Assembly: GCF_001570545.1 (NCBI RefSeq)
Contig: NZ_BBXD01000023.1
Location: 62,001 to 126,000 of the forward strand
DNA length: 64,000 nt
Direction of reading: 5' to 3'
Origin: Herbidospora mongoliensis
Lineage (GTDB): Bacteria; Actinomycetota; Actinomycetes; Streptosporangiales; Streptosporangiaceae
The notes beneath the pieces are model-generated. The model worked only from the letters and a program-made list of their open reading frames with translations, did not search any database and had not been told where the DNA came from. Positions 7,301 through 15,428 of the stretch are shown here, piece after piece. Each line of letters starts with the position of its first letter. Position 1 is the stretch's first letter. The position numbers and the translations under genes were made by a program.

Positions 7301-8727
7301 GGCGCGTGCCGCTCTGGGCCAGGCTGGTGGCCGGGACGCTCGTCCTGGTCACCCTGGCGATCACGCTGACCGGCGTGTTCGCGGTCCGGCTGCTGCGCGG
7401 CTACCTGGTGGGCCGCATCGACCAGCAGCTCACCGCCGCCGCGCCGCCGCTGCGGGATCTCCCTCAACCGGATCGGCCCCGGTCGGGGCAGCGGCTGCCG
7501 GGCCTGTTCCACGTGCTGATCCTCGACGCCGACGGCAACGTGGCCTTCCAGATAGCGGCCTCGACCACTGCGGAGCAGCCGCATCTGGTCGGCCTCGACC
7601 AGGCCGCCGTCAAGACGCTCGCCGGGCGCCCCTTCACCGTCGGATCGATCGGCGGGACGGGTCCGGAATGGCGAGTCGTGGCCGTGCCCACCCCAGATGG
7701 GCGCAGCCGCGTGGTGGCGGTCAGCATGGGCGACATCGACCACACGGTCGCCCGGCTGACCGCCATCGTGGCGGGCGTGGGCGCGGGCGTGCTGATCATG
7801 CTGGGGCTCGCCTGCTATCTGCTGGTACGCCGCAGCCTGCGCCCCCTCGGTGAGATCGAGCACACCGCCGCGGCCATCGCCGAGGGGGACCTCTCCCAGC
7901 GGGTGCCCGAACAGCCCCGCAGCACCGAGATGGGCCGTCTCGGCGGCGCGATCAACGGCATGCTGCACCAGATCGAGCTGGCCTTCCGCGACCGGGAGCA
8001 GTCCGAGGCGGCGGCCCGCGCGTCGGCCGCCGAGGCGCGCGGCTCGGAGGAGAAGATGCGCCGTTTCGTGGCCGACGCCTCCCATGAGCTGCGCACCCCG
8101 CTGACCTCGATCAGGGGCTTCGCCGAGCTCTACCGCCAGGAGGCCGACCCCGACACCGAGAAGCTGATGGGCCGCATCGAGGGCGAGGCCTCCCGGATGG
8201 GCGTCCTGGTCGACGACCTGCTCCTGCTCGCCCGCCTCGACCAGCAGCGCCCGCTCGAACTGGAGCCGGTCGACGTGCTCAGCCTGGCGGCGGGGGAGGT
8301 CCTCGACGCCCGTCTCCTGGCTCCGGAGCGCGAGATCGATCTTGTACGACTCGACGACTCCGAAGACGCTCTCATGATCATCGGAGACGAGGCCCGGCTG
8401 CGGCAGGTCCTCGGCAACCTGGTGGGCAACGTGCTCAAACACACCCCGGAGGGTTCGGGCTTCACCGTCGCGGTGGGCTCGTCGGTCTCGGGCGTCGTGA
8501 TCGAGGTCGCCGACGAGGGCCCCGGGCTGCGCGATCCCGAGCGGGTCTTCGAGCGCTTCTACCGCGACGACCCTTCTCGCAGCCGGGGGGCCAGGAAGGG
8601 CGGCGCGGGACTTGGCCTGTCGATCGCGGCGGCCCTGGTCGACGCGCACGGCGGCACGATCAGCGCGTCCAACGGGACGAAGGGCGCGATCTTCCGCGTG
8701 GAGTTGCCAGCATCCTCACAGGAGTAG
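7297..8727 (+). CDS. Sensor histidine kinase, partner of the 6614-7300 regulator
   Basis: A 476-residue kinase with two membrane helices (about 7-28 and 155-178) flanking a 125-residue extracellular sensor domain, a HAMP domain (RSLRPLGEIEHTAAAIAEGD), an H box (FVADASHELRTPLTSIRG, phospho-histidine about 263) and a full HATPase domain (NLVGNVLKHTP; ADEGPGL; GLGLSIAAALV). It starts at ATG 7297 inside the regulator stop. The kinase ending at 454 has a very similar C-terminus, suggesting a recent paralogue. The signal is unknown; the linked export genes suggest envelope stress or a peptide or drug. Confidence 0.95.
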   Translation: MRRVPLWARLVAGTLVLVTLAITLTGVFAVRLLRGYLVGRIDQQLTAAAPPLRDLPQPDRPRSGQRLPGLFHVLILDADGNVAFQIAASTTAEQPHLVGLDQAAVKTLAGRPFTVGSIGGTGPEWRVVAVPTPDGRSRVVAVSMGDIDHTVARLTAIVAGVGAGVLIMLGLACYLLVRRSLRPLGEIEHTAAAIAEGDLSQRVPEQPRSTEMGRLGGAINGMLHQIELAFRDREQSEAAARASAAEARGSEEKMRRFVADASHELRTPLTSIRGFAELYRQEADPDTEKLMGRIEGEASRMGVLVDDLLLLARLDQQRPLELEPVDVLSLAAGEVLDARLLAPEREIDLVRLDDSEDALMIIGDEARLRQVLGNLVGNVLKHTPEGSGFTVAVGSSVSGVVIEVADEGPGLRDPERVFERFYRDDPSRSRGARKGGAGLGLSIAAALVDAHGGTISASNGTKGAIFRVELPASSQE

Positions 8728-8741
8728 TTCAAGGGGCTCAT

Positions 8742-8765
8742 ATGCCCGCAGACTTCGATGGGTGA
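8742..8765 (+). other. Possible 7-codon leader ORF coupled to the lipoprotein gene
   Basis: ATG at 8742 has a good ribosome binding site (AAGGGG at 8731-8736, 5-bp spacer) and encodes only MPADFDG before TGA at 8763-8765. The lipoprotein GTG at 8767 follows one base later and has no strong site of its own. Termination-reinitiation from this mini-ORF is a simple way to translate the lipoprotein. The arrangement is seen; the function is inferred. Confidence 0.35.
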
Positions 8766-8766
8766 C

Positions 8767-9297
8767 GTGCAGAAGACCGTCTTCGCCGCCATGACGGCGG
8801 CCCTTCTCCTGACCCTGACCGCCTGCGGCGGCGACGCCGAGGCGACCGGCGCCGCCCCTTCCGCCGCCGCTTCGGGCGCGCCGGGCGACCGCGCCGCCCT
8901 GACCGAATGCCTCAAGGAGCACGGCGTCACCTTGCCCGAAGGCGGTGGATGGGGCGGCAACCGCAACGGCGGCCAACCAGGCGAACGCCCATCGGGCCCG
9001 CCTGAGAGCCGCCCGTCGGGCGAGCCTCGGGTGCGGCCCTCCGGTTTCCCGTCCATGGACGACAAGACGCGCGAGGCCCTCCAGGCCTGCGGCGGCGGTC
9101 AGATGATGGGCGGTCGTGGCGGTGGTGGCATGGACGACTCGGCGCTGAACGCGTTTCGTACCTGCATGAAAGACAACGGCGCGGAGGTGCGGAGCTTCCG
9201 CGACGTCAACCGGGACGACCCGGCGATCAAGAAGGCCTTGGAGAAGTGCGGGCCGTTGCTGCCCTCCGGAGCGCCCTCAGCGCCACCCGCGTCGTAG
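8767..9297 (+). CDS. Cysteine-motif lipoprotein at the end of the efflux operon
   Basis: A 176-residue lipoprotein: start MQKTVFAAMTAALLLTLTAC, where LTAC is a lipobox and the cysteine should be lipidated. The mature part has a Pro/Gly/Arg-rich middle (GQPGERPSGPPESRPSG) and recurring short cysteine motifs (ALTECLKEHGVTLPE, ALQACGGG, AFRTCMKDNGAEVRS, ALEKCGP), suggesting a duplicated small domain. GTG 8767 gives the best signal peptide; ATG 8758 is an alternative. It follows the kinase by 39 bp and precedes a strong terminator, so it ends the operon. A role as extracytoplasmic partner of the transporter or kinase is inferred. Confidence 0.75.
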   Translation: MQKTVFAAMTAALLLTLTACGGDAEATGAAPSAAASGAPGDRAALTECLKEHGVTLPEGGGWGGNRNGGQPGERPSGPPESRPSGEPRVRPSGFPSMDDKTREALQACGGGQMMGGRGGGGMDDSALNAFRTCMKDNGAEVRSFRDVNRDDPAIKKALEKCGPLLPSGAPSAPPAS

Positions 9298-9314
9298 ACC
9301 TTTGCGGTGAGTTG

Positions 9315-9344
9315 GGGCGTGCGCCACGTTGCGCACGCCCTTTT
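9315..9344 (+). terminator. Rho-independent terminator of the efflux operon
   Basis: A perfect 10-bp stem GGGCGTGCGC / GCGCACGCCC (9315-9324 and 9331-9340) with a 6-nt loop is followed at once by TTTT. It sits 18 bp after the lipoprotein stop. Confidence 0.85.
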
Positions 9345-9361
9345 GAGGGAAGTCGGACGGT

Positions 9362-11080
9362 ATGTCCGAAGACGGGTTGGCGACGGCTCTCCAAAGCCTG
9401 CGTGCGCAACTCGGCCGCGACCTGTTCCCGCTCGCCATCGGGAATGTCGACGCCGACCGCCACGCCCAGAAAGAACTCACCGGCCAACTCGACGATTACC
9501 TGCTCCCTCGCCTGGCCGCCATCGACGCGCCTCTCCTGGCCGTCGTCGGCGGTTCGACCGGCGCGGGCAAATCCACCCTGGTCAACTCGCTCGTCCAGGA
9601 CGACGTCACCGCCCCGGGCGTGCTGCGTCCGACGACCCTGGCCCCGACCCTCGTGGCCAGCACGGAAGACGCGGCCTGGTTCACCTCCGCGCACATATTT
9701 CCGGGCATGCCCCGCTCGACCGGCGACGGCCAGCCCGGCACCCTCAAGATCGTCACCTCGCCGCTGATCCAGCCCGGCCTGGCCCTGCTGGACGCCCCCG
9801 ACATCGACTCGGTGGTCACCGCCAACCGCGAACTCGCCGCCCAGCTCCTCGCCGCCGCCGACCTCTGGCTGTTCGTGACGACCGCCAGCCGGTACGCCGA
9901 CGAGGTCCCCTGGGGCTTCCTGCGCATCGCCAGCGAACGCAGCACCGCCATGGCGGTGATCCTCCAGCGAGTCCCCGAGGAGGCCCGCATCCCGGTCGCC
10001 GCCGACCTGCGCCGCCTGCTCAAGGAGAACGGCCTGGCCGACACCCCGCTGTTCGAGATCCCGGAACTCCCGCTCCCCAGCGAACGCGCCCGCCTCCCCG
10101 AGATCGCGGTCCGCCCGATCAAGAAGTGGCTCGACGGCCTGTCCGCCGACCACGAGGCCCGCGCCGACGTGGTCCGCCGGACCTTGAGCGGCGCCCTCGA
10201 CAGCCTGTCCGTCCGGGTCCCGGCCCTGGCCGAGGCGGCCGACCGGCAACTGCTGGGCGCGAACGAACTACGCGGTCTGGTCGAGAAGAGTTACGAGGTC
10301 GGCATGGCCGATTTCGACGAGGCCATGCGCGACGGCACGCTGCTGCGCGGCGAGGTGCTGGCCCGCTGGCAGGACTTCGTCGGCACCGGCGACCTCATGC
10401 GCTCCCTGGAGACCCGCGTCGGCTGGCTGCGCGACCAGATCGTGGCCGCCTTCACCGGCCGTCCGGCCCCTGACAAGAAGCTGAGGGTGGCCCTGGAGAG
10501 CGGCGTCGAATCGCTGATCAGGACCACCGCCGACGGCTCGGCGGAACGCGCCGTGGACGCGTGGCTCTCCACTCCACAGGGTCGTGACCTGCTCGAACGT
10601 ACCGGAATCGAAACCGCGGGAAAACTCGGCCGAGTCTCCCCGAACCTGCCACCGAAGGCCGCCGCGGCGGTCCGCGACTGGCAGGGTTATGTACTGGAGC
10701 TCGTCCGCAACGAGGGCGCCGACAAACGCAGCATGGCCAGGGCGGCCTCCTTCGGCGTGAACGGCCTGGGCCTGCTGATCATGCTGACCGTCTTCGCCTC
10801 CACGGGCGGCCTGACCGGCATCGAGATCGGCGTCGCGGGTGGCACGACCGTCCTCAGCCAGAAGCTCCTGGAGGCGGTCTTCGGCGACCAGGCGGTCCGC
10901 CGCCTCACCGACGCCGCCCGCGCCAACCTGCGCCAACGGGTCAGAAACCTGTTCGACGAGGAGGCAGGGCGCTTCTCCGTCCTCCTGGAAGGCATGGAGA
11001 CCACCGACACCCACGCCCTGCGAGCCGCCGCCGACGCCGTCGAACAGCGCAAACGCGACATCCCCGGCGGTGCCGCGTGA
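9362..11080 (+). CDS. Dynamin-like membrane GTPase A (degenerate G4 motif)
   Basis: A 572-residue large GTPase with P-loop GGSTGAGKST (about 63-72) and a G3-like motif DAPDIDS (144-150), where the usual DxxG glycine is replaced. At the place of the NKxD base-specificity motif the sequence reads VILQRVPEE, so G4 is not recognisable. A long helical region follows, then a hydrophobic hairpin (about 460-500: GLGLLIMLTVFASTGGLTGIE) that could insert in the membrane, and a charged helical C-terminus. Size and order match bacterial dynamin-like or Era-like membrane-associated GTPases. It overlaps GTPase B by 4 bp; tandem pairs in such proteins often form heteromers. Membrane remodelling is inferred. 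Confidence 0.8.
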   Translation: MSEDGLATALQSLRAQLGRDLFPLAIGNVDADRHAQKELTGQLDDYLLPRLAAIDAPLLAVVGGSTGAGKSTLVNSLVQDDVTAPGVLRPTTLAPTLVASTEDAAWFTSAHIFPGMPRSTGDGQPGTLKIVTSPLIQPGLALLDAPDIDSVVTANRELAAQLLAAADLWLFVTTASRYADEVPWGFLRIASERSTAMAVILQRVPEEARIPVAADLRRLLKENGLADTPLFEIPELPLPSERARLPEIAVRPIKKWLDGLSADHEARADVVRRTLSGALDSLSVRVPALAEAADRQLLGANELRGLVEKSYEVGMADFDEAMRDGTLLRGEVLARWQDFVGTGDLMRSLETRVGWLRDQIVAAFTGRPAPDKKLRVALESGVESLIRTTADGSAERAVDAWLSTPQGRDLLERTGIETAGKLGRVSPNLPPKAAAAVRDWQGYVLELVRNEGADKRSMARAASFGVNGLGLLIMLTVFASTGGLTGIEIGVAGGTTVLSQKLLEAVFGDQAVRRLTDAARANLRQRVRNLFDEEAGRFSVLLEGMETTDTHALRAAADAVEQRKRDIPGGAA

Positions 11081-12663
11081 AGCTCCTGCGCCGCCGTTCC
11101 CGCGTCTCCCTGGACGACCGCCTCAAAGCCCTGGGAGCCGCCGCCGACCTGGCCGAGGGCCGCGTGGCCGGGGAACCGGTCGAACGCGCCCACGCGGTGG
11201 TCGCCCGAGCCGGGGCCAGAGCGGGCCTGTCGGTCGACCACACGGTCGTCGCCCTGGCCGGCGCGACCGGCAGCGGCAAGTCCTCCCTGTTCAACGCCCT
11301 GGCCGGGACGAAGGTCGCCACCGTCGGGGTCACCCGCCCGACCACCTCGAAAGCCCAGGGCGCCCTGTGGTCCCCCGAGGGCTCGGGCCCGCTGCTCGAC
11401 TGGCTCGACGTCCCCACCAGACATGTCGTCCACTCCGACGAACTGGCCGGGCTGATCCTGCTCGACCTGCCCGACCACGACAGCATCGAGCTCTCCCACC
11501 GGCTGGAAGTCGACCGCCTGGTCGCCGTCGTCGACCAGCTCGTGTGGGTCATGGACCCCCAGAAGTACGCCGACGCCGCCATCCACGAGCGCTACCTGCA
11601 ACCGCTGGCCCGGCACGCCGACGTGACCATGGTCGTTCTGAACCAGGTCGACCGCCTGCCGGAGAACGCGGTCCGCAGATGCATGGACGACCTGCGCCGC
11701 CTCCTGGCCGCCGACGGCCTGCGAGACGTGCCGATCCTGCCCGTGTCGACGGTGACGGGCCAGGGCGTACCGGAACTGAAGAACCTCCTGGCCGAACTGG
11801 TCGACCGGCGACAGGCGTGGTCGTCGAGGCTGGAGGCCGACACCGCCGGCGCGGCGGATCACCTGATCGCCGCCTCCGGCGGCCTACCGGTTTCCGAGCT
11901 GCGCACCCCCGACCATGAGGCCCTCGACGAGGCCCTGTCCGAAGCGGCCGGAGTCCCCTTGGTCGTCAGGGCCGTCGCCAAGGCCCACCGGCACCGCGCG
12001 GTCGCCGCGATGGGCTGGCCGGTGACCCGCTGGCTGCGCCGCTTCCGCCCAGACCCGCTCCGCCGCCTGCACCTGCACCGCCCCACGGCGGGCCGCACCT
12101 CACTGCCGCAGGCACACGCGATCCAGGTCTCCCAGATGGACGCCGCCGTCCGCGCCGTCGGCCAGGAAGCGGCCGATGGCATCCCGGAACCCTGGGCCGC
12201 CTCCATCCGCCGCTCGGCCAGAGAACACCACGACCGCCTGGCCGACGCCCTCGACGGCGCGGTGGCCGGCAGCGACCTGGGCATGGAACGCCGCCCGCTG
12301 TGGTGGCGAACGGTGAACACCCTCCAGTGGCTGCTGTTCGTGACACTGCTGGCGGGTCTGGCCTGGCTCGTCGTTCTGTACGTGGTGGGCTTCCTGCAAC
12401 TACCCCACCTCTACACCCCGACGGCCGGGGACGTCCCGTGGCCGACGACGTTGCTGGTCGGAGCGGCGATCGTCGGTGTGGCGGTGGCCCTGCTGACGAG
12501 AGGCCTGGCCTGGATCGGCAGCCGCAGGAAGGCCCGCAAGTCGGCCAAGGTCCTACGGCAGAACATCTCAGACACCGCCGACCGCATGGTCATCGCCCCG
12601 ATCACCCACGAACAGACCCGATACGCCACATTCCTGGACCAGGCGAAGATGGCGCGCGACTGA
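11077..12663 (+). CDS. Dynamin-like membrane GTPase B
   Basis: A 528-residue partner of GTPase A. It has P-loop GATGSGKSS (62-70), a conserved threonine region (VGVTRPTTSKAQGALW), a G3-like motif DLPDHDS (about 130-136) and a G4 motif NQVD (about 189-192), so unlike A it keeps the guanine-specificity motif. Two C-terminal membrane helices (about 414-440 LLFVTLLAGLAWLVVLYVVG, and 447-470) are followed by a basic tail. It starts with GTG inside the A stop. One active and one degenerate GTPase in a coupled pair suggests a heterodimer in which B hydrolyses GTP and A is structural. Confidence 0.82.
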   Translation: MKLLRRRSRVSLDDRLKALGAAADLAEGRVAGEPVERAHAVVARAGARAGLSVDHTVVALAGATGSGKSSLFNALAGTKVATVGVTRPTTSKAQGALWSPEGSGPLLDWLDVPTRHVVHSDELAGLILLDLPDHDSIELSHRLEVDRLVAVVDQLVWVMDPQKYADAAIHERYLQPLARHADVTMVVLNQVDRLPENAVRRCMDDLRRLLAADGLRDVPILPVSTVTGQGVPELKNLLAELVDRRQAWSSRLEADTAGAADHLIAASGGLPVSELRTPDHEALDEALSEAAGVPLVVRAVAKAHRHRAVAAMGWPVTRWLRRFRPDPLRRLHLHRPTAGRTSLPQAHAIQVSQMDAAVRAVGQEAADGIPEPWAASIRRSAREHHDRLADALDGAVAGSDLGMERRPLWWRTVNTLQWLLFVTLLAGLAWLVVLYVVGFLQLPHLYTPTAGDVPWPTTLLVGAAIVGVAVALLTRGLAWIGSRRKARKSAKVLRQNISDTADRMVIAPITHEQTRYATFLDQAKMARD

Positions 12664-12665
12664 TC

Positions 12666-12727
12666 AGCTGCTAATTCTGGTCCGATTAACAGTTAATTAG
12701 CTGTCAACTTCGCCAGAATTAGCAGCT
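12666..12727. terminator. Bidirectional terminator: 15-bp inverted repeat with inner hairpin
   Basis: AGCTGCTAATTCTGG (12666-12680) and its perfect complement (12713-12727) flank a 32-nt loop that holds a second hairpin (12689-12704, ACAG...CTGT). It lies between convergent genes and is strikingly A+T-rich against its surroundings. A terminator serving both strands is the simplest reading. Confidence 0.7.
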
Positions 12728-12746
12728 CGCCGGGTCCTGACGACAG

Positions 12747-13814
12747 CTAGGCCCGGTCCTTCGACTTCGTCAGGTCGGTCAGCGGATCCGGGATCGCCTG
12801 GCCCTTCTCGATCGAGCGGGGCAGGGAGTCGGCTTCCGCCTCCGCCTTGGCCTGGGCTGCCGCCGCCTCGGCCTCGCGCACCGCGTCCGCCCCGGCCGGC
12901 CGCTCGCGGGTGGGCTGCTCCCGGGTCGCCGCCGACTGCGGGAGCGCCTCGGTGAACGCCTTCGAGACACCTTGAAGGGCCGAAGTCACCTCTGACGGGA
13001 TGACCCAGAACGTGTTCCCCGGGCCCGCCGCGAGCTGCGGCAGCATCTGCAGGTACTGGTAGGCCAGCAGCTTCGGGTCGGGGTCGTTCCGGTGCACGGC
13101 CTGGAAGACCTCGTCGATCGCCTGGGACTGGCCCTCGGCCTTGAGGATCTGGCTGGTGCGCTCACCCTCGGCCCGCAGGATCGCCGACTGCTTCTCGCCC
13201 TCGGCCGTCAGGATCTGCGACTGCCGGAAGCCTTCAGCGGTCAGGATGGCCGCTCGCTTGTCACGTTCGGCGCGCATCTGCTTCTCCATCGCCTCCTTGA
13301 TGCTCTTGGGAGGGTCGATGGCCTTGATCTCCACCCGGTTGACCCGGATGCCCCACTTGCCGGTCGCCTCGTCGAGGACGCCCCGCAACTGGCTGTTGAT
13401 GGTGTCCCGGCTGGTCAGGGTCTTCTCCAGGTCCATGCCGCCGACGACGTTACGCAACGTCGTCACGGTCAGCTGCTCGACGCCCTGGATGAAGTTGGCG
13501 ATCTCGTATGCCGCCGCGCGCGGGTCGGTCACCTGGAAGTACAGGACGGTGTCGATGTCGACGACCAGGTTGTCTTCGGTGATGACGGGCTGAGGCTTGA
13601 AGCTGACGACCTGTTCGCGCAGGTCCATCAGGGGGCGCACCCGGTCGATGTACGGGATCACGAAGTTCAGGCCGGGATCCAGGGTGCGGCTGTAGCGGCC
13701 CAGGCGCTCGACGTTGGCGGCACGCGCCTGGGGGACGATCCTCAGCGTCCGGAACACGGTGACGACCGCGAACATCGCCACGATGATCAGGATGACGAGC
13801 AGGGCGACTTCCAT
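12747..13814 (-). CDS. SPFH/band-7 (stomatin/HflK-like) membrane protein
   Basis: A 355-residue stomatin-type protein: an N-terminal membrane helix (VALLVILIIVAMFAVVTVF), then the SPFH domain beginning RIVPQARAANVERLGRYSRTLDPGLNFV, a conserved core (LRNVVGGMDLEKTLTSRD; GIRVNRVEIKAIDPP), a long coiled coil with AEGEKQSAIL/AEGERTSQIL repeats, and a low-complexity tail (REAEAAAAQAKAEAEA). ATG 13814 follows a GGAGTG site. It is preceded 4 bp upstream by an NfeD-like gene; the SPFH-NfeD pair is a well-known operon for membrane microdomain scaffolds. A membrane-organising role is inferred from the family. Confidence 0.93.
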   Translation of the reverse strand: MEVALLVILIIVAMFAVVTVFRTLRIVPQARAANVERLGRYSRTLDPGLNFVIPYIDRVRPLMDLREQVVSFKPQPVITEDNLVVDIDTVLYFQVTDPRAAAYEIANFIQGVEQLTVTTLRNVVGGMDLEKTLTSRDTINSQLRGVLDEATGKWGIRVNRVEIKAIDPPKSIKEAMEKQMRAERDKRAAILTAEGFRQSQILTAEGEKQSAILRAEGERTSQILKAEGQSQAIDEVFQAVHRNDPDPKLLAYQYLQMLPQLAAGPGNTFWVIPSEVTSALQGVSKAFTEALPQSAATREQPTRERPAGADAVREAEAAAAQAKAEAEADSLPRSIEKGQAIPDPLTDLTKSKDRA

Positions 13815-13818
13815 ATGG

Positions 13819-14250
13819 TCACTCCCGTGGATAGACGAGGGCTGTGGCGCCCTCGATCTCGAACACGTCGACGGTGGCGCCCACGGGGATGACGAGGGTC
13901 TCGTCATAGGCGCGGGCCGACCACTCCTCGCCGCCGATCTTGACGCGGCCGCCGCGGCCGGTGACCTCGTGGGTCACGTACGCGGGCTTGCCCACCAGGG
14001 CTGAGACGCCGAACTTGGCGGCGGGCGGTTGCTTGAGGTGCCGCAGGGCCAGGGGGCGCAGGCCGAGCAGGCCGCCGCCGGAGCTGAGGACGAAGATCAG
14101 AAGTTGCAGGCCCGGGGAGAACCCGAGGGCGGCGGAGCCCGCGGTCAGCAGGGCCGCGACCGAGATGATCCCCATCGCGGCGGTGAGCGTGAACAATTCG
14201 GCCACGCCAAGGGCCACCGCGAGGATCAACCATACGATCCACGAGTCCAT
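13819..14250 (-). CDS. NfeD-like membrane protein
   Basis: A 143-residue short-form NfeD: two to three membrane helices (WIVWLILAVALGVAELFTL; ISVAALLTAGSAALGF; LLIFVLSSGGGLL) followed by a C-terminal OB-fold domain (VGKPAYVTHEVTGRGGRVKIGGEEWSAR in outline; VIPVGATVDVFEIEGATALV). ATG 14250 has AGGGCGG five bases upstream; GTG 14256 is an alternative. It pairs with the SPFH gene 4 bp downstream. NfeD OB domains bind or modulate SPFH oligomers. It has no serine protease domain. Confidence 0.92.
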   Translation of the reverse strand: MDSWIVWLILAVALGVAELFTLTAAMGIISVAALLTAGSAALGFSPGLQLLIFVLSSGGGLLGLRPLALRHLKQPPAAKFGVSALVGKPAYVTHEVTGRGGRVKIGGEEWSARAYDETLVIPVGATVDVFEIEGATALVYPRE

Positions 14251-14258
14251 GTGCACCG

Positions 14259-14272
14259 CCCTATCGATAGGG
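14259..14272. promoter_or_regulatory. 14-bp perfect palindrome over the nfeD ribosome binding site
   Basis: CCCTATCGATAGGG is a perfect palindrome whose 3' end (minus strand) merges with the AGGGCGG ribosome binding site of the NfeD-like gene. It could be an operator or an RNA hairpin that hides the site. No regulator is adjacent. Confidence 0.4.
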
Positions 14273-14296
14273 GGTTCCTACAGTCCAACCTACCCG

Positions 14297-15418
14297 TCAG
14301 GGAGCCAGCGCGCTGCCCGCCTTCCACTGGTTCCAGGGGAGTTGCCAGAATCCCCAGCCATTGGCTGGTTCGAGTGGTCTGTCCGTGCCGACGATCACCA
14401 CCGGGTCGCCCCTCAGCGAGTTGTCGAAGAACCACTTCGCCTGGTCCGGACGGGCGTTCACGCAGCCGTGGCTGACGTTCAGCCGGCCCTGCGCCCACAG
14501 GTTGTCCTTGGCGTGGACGTATTCGCCGCTGTTGGAGATGCGGACGGCGTGGTCGATCATCAGGTCGTAGTATTCCGGGTCGCCGGGCTTGCGGCGGGGG
14601 GAGACCATGCGGACCTTCTCCTTCTTCTCCATCGTCAGGTGGACGCCGCTGGTCGTGGTGTATTCCCTGGTCGTGGCCGTGCCGGCGCTGATCGCCATGT
14701 CCTGGGCCGGGAGGCCGTCCTTTACTACGGTCATGCGGTGGGTTCGCGTGTCGATGAGGCTGCTCATGTTCCGGCCGATGACGAAGGTGGCCGAGGAGTC
14801 GGCGATGCCGTACACGCCGGGGGCGAAGCGCAGGCCCGCCAGGTGGGCGGTGAAGCGCACTTTCGTGCCGGGCTGCCAGTAGTAGCGCGGGCGCCAGACG
14901 GCCTGGGTGTCGGAGAACCAGTGCCACCCGCCTTCGACCGGGCGGTCGGGGACGACCTCCAGAGCACGTTCGACGGCGGCTCTGTCGGGAACCGCGAGGG
15001 GGAAGGTGACCACGATCGGCATGCCGACGCCCACCGTCTCGTCGGGGAGCGGGTCGATCTTGGGCGGGGTCGGCGGTGTGCTCGTCAGGGTGCGGAAGCG
15101 GCCGCTGATGCGGCGGTCGGTGGTGACGGCCGTGACGACGTGGTCGGCGCCGGGGCGCAGCGTCCACGACGAGCGCCATTCGCTGCGAGCCTGGTTGAAC
15201 CTGCCGGGGACGGGGAGACCGGCGGCTGTCACGGTGACTGACTTCAACACGCCGCCGAAGCTCTTGATCGTCAGGCCTCGGTCGGGGACCGCCCGCTTCT
15301 CGCCCAGGGCGGGGGAGATCGCGACGCCGATGGGGGTGAGGGCGGTCACCGGGGAGCAACCGACAAGGGTGATCAGTGTCATGAACAGGGCCGTGAGCAG
15401 GCAGAGGAAGCGCGGCAC
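14297..15418 (-). CDS. L,D-transpeptidase lipoprotein
   Basis: A 373-residue lipoprotein starting with GTG: signal MPRFLCLLTALFMTLITLVG followed by lipobox cysteine C22. An N-terminal Ig-like part (residues about 50-240) contains TPPTPPKIDPLPDETVGVGM. The C-terminal YkuD domain (about 250-355) carries the catalytic motif SHGCVNARP, with histidine and cysteine of the L,D-transpeptidase active site. Such enzymes make 3-3 peptidoglycan cross-links or attach lipoproteins, as in mycobacterial LdtMt2. It follows fahA by 10 bp on the same strand, but the functions are unrelated, so read-through is likely incidental. Confidence 0.93.
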   Translation of the reverse strand: MPRFLCLLTALFMTLITLVGCSPVTALTPIGVAISPALGEKRAVPDRGLTIKSFGGVLKSVTVTAAGLPVPGRFNQARSEWRSSWTLRPGADHVVTAVTTDRRISGRFRTLTSTPPTPPKIDPLPDETVGVGMPIVVTFPLAVPDRAAVERALEVVPDRPVEGGWHWFSDTQAVWRPRYYWQPGTKVRFTAHLAGLRFAPGVYGIADSSATFVIGRNMSSLIDTRTHRMTVVKDGLPAQDMAISAGTATTREYTTTSGVHLTMEKKEKVRMVSPRRKPGDPEYYDLMIDHAVRISNSGEYVHAKDNLWAQGRLNVSHGCVNARPDQAKWFFDNSLRGDPVVIVGTDRPLEPANGWGFWQLPWNQWKAGSALAP

Positions 15419-15428
15419 CGCGCCGACG

